Positions 61,355 through 64,000 of a stretch of DNA of 64,000 nt are shown here, piece after piece. Positions within the stretch are counted from its first letter, which is position 1; each line of letters opens with the position of its first letter. Location: the NCBI GenBank assembly GCA_030428355.1, contig JAUIBL010000020.1:1-64000 (forward strand). The letters are read 5' to 3'. The translations under genes and the position numbers were made by a program. The notes under the pieces are model-generated. The model saw only the letters and a program-made list of their open reading frames with translations. It was not told the DNA's origin and did not search any database. Origin of the DNA: Alphaproteobacteria bacterium (GTDB taxonomy: Bacteria; Pseudomonadota; Alphaproteobacteria; Rhodobacterales; Rhodobacteraceae).

Positions 61355-62659
61355 TCAGATGCCAAGGCGGTCGCGCATGGCGTACCAGGACATGGCAAGT
61401 TTGAGGATCGGTGTCCGCAAGACGCCGCCGCCAGGGAAGGGGGTGTGCGGCACGGTGTTGAAGGCGGCAAAGCCCTCGGAGGGGCCGCGCGTCGCCTCGG
61501 CCAGAAGCTTGCCCGCCTGGATCGCGTTTCCGACGCCATGGCCGGAATAGCCCGAGGCGGACAGGATATTGGGCCGAACGCGGGCGAGATAGGGCATGCG
61601 TTTGATCGTGATCGCCAGCGTGCCGCCCCAGGCGTGGTCGATGCGCACGTTGCGCAGATGCGGAAAGATCACCGACATCGGCTTGCGCACCAAAGCGGCG
61701 ATGTCGGAAGGGAAGCGATAGCCATAAGTCTCGCCGCCGCCGAACAGCAGGCGCTTGTCGTGCGTCAGGCGGAAGTAGTTGACGACAAAGCGGGAATCCG
61801 CAACCGCCACGTCCCGTGTCAGCACTTTCGCGGCATCGCCGCCCAAAGGTTCTGTGGCAATGACGTAGTTGTTGATCGGCATCACCCGCGCGGTCACCTG
61901 CCGGTCCAGCCCCCCCAGATAGCCATTCCCGGCAAGGATCACCTGATCCGCGATCACGTGGCCTGCATCGGTGCGCAGTGTCACCCTGGACCCATGCCGG
62001 ATGTCATGCACATGGCTGCGCTCGTAAAGGCGCGCGCCCGCCTTGGCAGCAGCATCGGCCAGACCCAAGGCAAGGCGCAGCGGATGCAGATGGGCGGCCC
62101 CCATGTCGAGCGTGCCGCCCATGTAGTCGGGCGAGGGGCAGAGGGCATGGAACGCCTCGCGGTCCAATGCCTCGATCTGATTGTACCCGTAGCGCGTTTG
62201 CAGATGTTCGGCATAGTCGTGCAGGTCGGTCACATCCGCCGGGCGTGACGCGGCCCAGGCGATGCCGTCCCTGAGATAGCAGTCGATCCCATGTCGCGCG
62301 ATCAGCCCGCGCACGAGCGCCTTGGCGTCTTCGCCCAGATCCCAGAGCAGCCGCGCCGCGTCCGGGCCCACCATCTTTTCCAGCGTGATCTGGTCCTGTC
62401 GCTGCCCGGACCCCAACTGCCCGCCATTGCGCCCCGAGGCACCAAAGCCCACGCGATGCGCATCAAGTAGCACCACATCCGCGCCCATCTCGGCCAGATG
62501 CAACGCGGCGGACAGGCCGGTATACCCGCCGCCGACGATGCAGACATCGGCCCGCGTCTCGCCCTGCAACGGCGCAAACGGTGCCAGCGGTTCGGTCGTC
62601 GCGGCATACCAGCTTTGGGGATATGCCCCTCGGGTGTCATTGCTGAACAACAGGTTCAA
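61355..62659 (-). CDS. puuB: FAD-dependent oxidoreductase, PuuB/OrdL-like (gamma-glutamylputrescine oxidase)
   Basis: 434 residues from a TTG start. The dinucleotide-binding motif is VCIVGGGYTGLSAALHLAE near 39-57, then GFGASGRNGGQLGSGQ near 71-86, typical of the DAO family PuuB. It oxidises gamma-glutamylputrescine (or related gamma-glutamyl amines) in the putrescine pathway. A glutamine-synthetase-type gene (PuuA-like) is just upstream on the same strand, which supports the pathway. Confidence 0.85.
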   Translation of the reverse strand: MNLLFSNDTRGAYPQSWYAATTEPLAPFAPLQGETRADVCIVGGGYTGLSAALHLAEMGADVVLLDAHRVGFGASGRNGGQLGSGQRQDQITLEKMVGPDAARLLWDLGEDAKALVRGLIARHGIDCYLRDGIAWAASRPADVTDLHDYAEHLQTRYGYNQIEALDREAFHALCPSPDYMGGTLDMGAAHLHPLRLALGLADAAAKAGARLYERSHVHDIRHGSRVTLRTDAGHVIADQVILAGNGYLGGLDRQVTARVMPINNYVIATEPLGGDAAKVLTRDVAVADSRFVVNYFRLTHDKRLLFGGGETYGYRFPSDIAALVRKPMSVIFPHLRNVRIDHAWGGTLAITIKRMPYLARVRPNILSASGYSGHGVGNAIQAGKLLAEATRGPSEGFAAFNTVPHTPFPGGGVLRTPILKLAMSWYAMRDRLGI

Positions 62660-62706
62660 AAGGCGGTCCTGATCTTCTCTGGTTTACAAATACTTCAGGG
62701 GGGTTT

Positions 62707-62753
62707 GGGGGGACAGCGTCCCCCCATCCGGTCGGACCGGCGCAGTCGGTCCG
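62707..62753. repeat. GC-rich hairpins between puuA and puuB
   Basis: GGGGGGAC/GTCCCCCC (62707-62725, loop AGC) and CCGGTC-G-GACCGG (62728-62740), with CGGACCG/CGGTCCG (62733-62753) as an alternative pairing. They lie between two genes on the minus strand and could reduce read-through from puuA to puuB. This G-run type is common between Rhodobacteraceae genes. Confidence 0.5.
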
Positions 62754-62764
62754 AGACCCCGGTG

Positions 62765-64000
62765 TCAGACGTTGAGCAGCAGGTGCTCGCGCTCCCACGG
62801 GCTGATCACCTGCAGGAATTCCTCGTATTCGGCGCGTTTCACGATGGAATAGACCCGGCAGAACTCCTCGCCCAGAACCTCGTGCAGCGCCTCGGCCTCT
62901 TCGAAAAGCTGCAAGGCCTGTCCCAGGACCTGCGGGATGTCGGCCTCGCCCTCGTAGGCGTCCTTCTTGAGTGGCTTTGACGGCCAGACCTCGTTCATCA
63001 GGCCCAGATAGCCGCAGGCCAGAGAGGCGGCGATTCCGAGATAGGGGTTGCAGTCCATCCCCGCGAGCCGGTTCTCGACCCGGCGGCTTGCGGGACCGGA
63101 GAGCGGAATACGGATGCCGGTGGTGCGGTTGTCACGGCCCCAGGCCAGGTTGATGGGGGCTGCGTGTTCCTTGACGTAGCGGCGGTAGCTGTTCACGTAA
63201 GGGGCCAGCACGGCGATGGCCGACGGCGTATAGGTCTGCAAACCGCCGATGAAGTGGAAAAACGCGTCGGTTTCCCCGCCCTGCGGTCCGGAAAAGATGT
63301 TCCGCCCGGTTTCGATGTCCATGATCGAATGATGGATATGCATGGCACTTCCGGGTTCGTTTTCGATCGGTTTGGCCATGAATGTGGCAAAGCAGTCGTG
63401 ACGCAGAGCGGCCTCGCGGATCAGGCGTTTGAAATAGAACACCTCATCGGCCAGTTTGACCGGATCACCGTGGCGCAGGTTGATTTCCAACTGGCCTGCG
63501 CCGCCTTCCTGGGTGATGCCGTCGATCTCGAAACCCTGGGCTTCGGCGAAATCGTAGATGTCGTCGATCACCGGGCCGAATTCGTCGACGGCGGTCATCG
63601 AATAGGCCTGACGCGCCGCAGCGGGCCGGCCGGAGCGGCCCATCATCGGCTCGATCGGTTTGGCGGGATCAAGGTTGCGCGCGGTGAGGAAGAACTCCAT
63701 CTCGGGGGCCACGACCGGTTCCCAGCCCTGTTTGCGGTAGAGATCGACCACCCGCTTGAGCACGTTGCGCGGTGCGTAGGGCACCGGATTGCCCTTGCGG
63801 TCATAGGCGTCATGGATGACCTGCAGCGTCCAGTCGCCGGTCCATGGAGCGGCGGTGGCGGTGCTCATGTCGGGGCGCAGGATCATGTCGCGTTCGATGA
63901 ATCCGCCATCGTCTTCATCCGCGGCTTCGCCCCAATCGCCGGTGATGGTCTGAAAGAAGATCGAATCCGGCAGGTGGAAATATTCCTGACGGGCGAATTT
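62765..64000 (-). CDS. puuA: Glutamine-synthetase family protein, PuuA-like (5' end outside the window)
   Basis: At least 411 residues; the frame is open to the end of the window without a start being forced, so the N-terminus is missing (glutamine synthetases of this type are about 450). An ATG at 63886 is internal. VVAPEMEFFLT, EINLRHGD and HIHHSIMD carry the metal-binding Glu/His, and RIPLSGPASRRVENRL is the glutamate/ATP site. It most resembles gamma-glutamylputrescine synthetase. Pairing with the PuuB-like oxidase supports polyamine catabolism. Confidence 0.88.
   Translation of the reverse strand, partial: KFARQEYFHLPDSIFFQTITGDWGEAADEDDGGFIERDMILRPDMSTATAAPWTGDWTLQVIHDAYDRKGNPVPYAPRNVLKRVVDLYRKQGWEPVVAPEMEFFLTARNLDPAKPIEPMMGRSGRPAAARQAYSMTAVDEFGPVIDDIYDFAEAQGFEIDGITQEGGAGQLEINLRHGDPVKLADEVFYFKRLIREAALRHDCFATFMAKPIENEPGSAMHIHHSIMDIETGRNIFSGPQGGETDAFFHFIGGLQTYTPSAIAVLAPYVNSYRRYVKEHAAPINLAWGRDNRTTGIRIPLSGPASRRVENRLAGMDCNPYLGIAASLACGYLGLMNEVWPSKPLKKDAYEGEADIPQVLGQALQLFEEAEALHEVLGEEFCRVYSIVKRAEYEEFLQVISPWEREHLLLNV

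Overview
The window is a GC-rich alphaproteobacterial chromosome segment, most likely from the Rhodobacterales (Rhodobacteraceae, Roseobacter type). The main clues are a DUF1127 gene followed by four tandem CcsR ('cuckoo') RNA units as in Rhodobacter, a SAM-II riboswitch before metZ, SOS boxes of the form GTTC-N7-GTTC, a tRNA-His with A73 and no extra 5' G, a phaZ/phaC-phaP-phaR cluster in Rhodobacter order, and many short conserved Rhodobacteraceae proteins. A BciB-type 8-vinyl reductase homologue with a TGT-N12-ACA operator suggests, without proving, that the host makes bacteriochlorophyll.

Layout. 1-1.6 kb: a toxin-antitoxin-like pair (ImmA/IrrE-type regulator and a shortened DUF4411 PIN-like protein). 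1.7-9 kb: pyruvate carboxylase, an FMN-dependent lactate-dehydrogenase-family enzyme and an SOS-controlled UvrD helicase. 9-17 kb: metZ under SAM-II control, folE2, trkH, a ThDP enzyme and an LLM flavin oxidoreductase. 17-22 kb: valS carrying an in-frame palindromic repeat, the CcaF1-CcsR RNA locus, and the Fe-S carrier Mrp. 22-27.3 kb: a cobalamin-riboswitch-led uptake operon (BtuC, BtuD, BtuF-like, ExbB, two ExbD, TonB). 27.9-35.6 kb: the dcw cell-wall/division cluster mraZ-rsmH-ftsL-ftsI-murE-murF-mraY. 35.7-42 kb: the BciB homologue, a run of overlapping small genes, infA-maf-RNase E/G-yacG. 42-45.7 kb: 5-oxoprolinase pxpBCA and glycerate kinase. 45.8-49.6 kb: tRNA-Tyr, rlmB, and riboflavin genes ribB-ribH-nusB. 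50-54.5 kb: a possible structured RNA, SOS-controlled mmcB, tRNA-His, an RluA-family synthase and rpoH. 55-60 kb: polyhydroxybutyrate storage (phaZ, phaC, phaP, phaR). 60-64 kb: a DegT-family enzyme and putrescine-catabolism puuB/puuA homologues, the last cut by the window end.

How parts may work together. PhaR-type operators (CTGC-N3-GCAG) lie in the phaP, phaZ/phaC and phaR promoters and also before the CcaF1-CcsR RNA locus. A hairpin with the CcsR-like loop UCUCCUCCC sits in the phasin 3' region. Together these raise the possibility that carbon-storage state and the CcsR RNAs are linked. LexA boxes sit before uvrD and mmcB. A second theme is a family of perfect, loopless palindromes centred on TCGA: 13 palindromes at six intergenic loci, always in pairs or a triplet with centres 21-24 bp apart, whose role I cannot assign.
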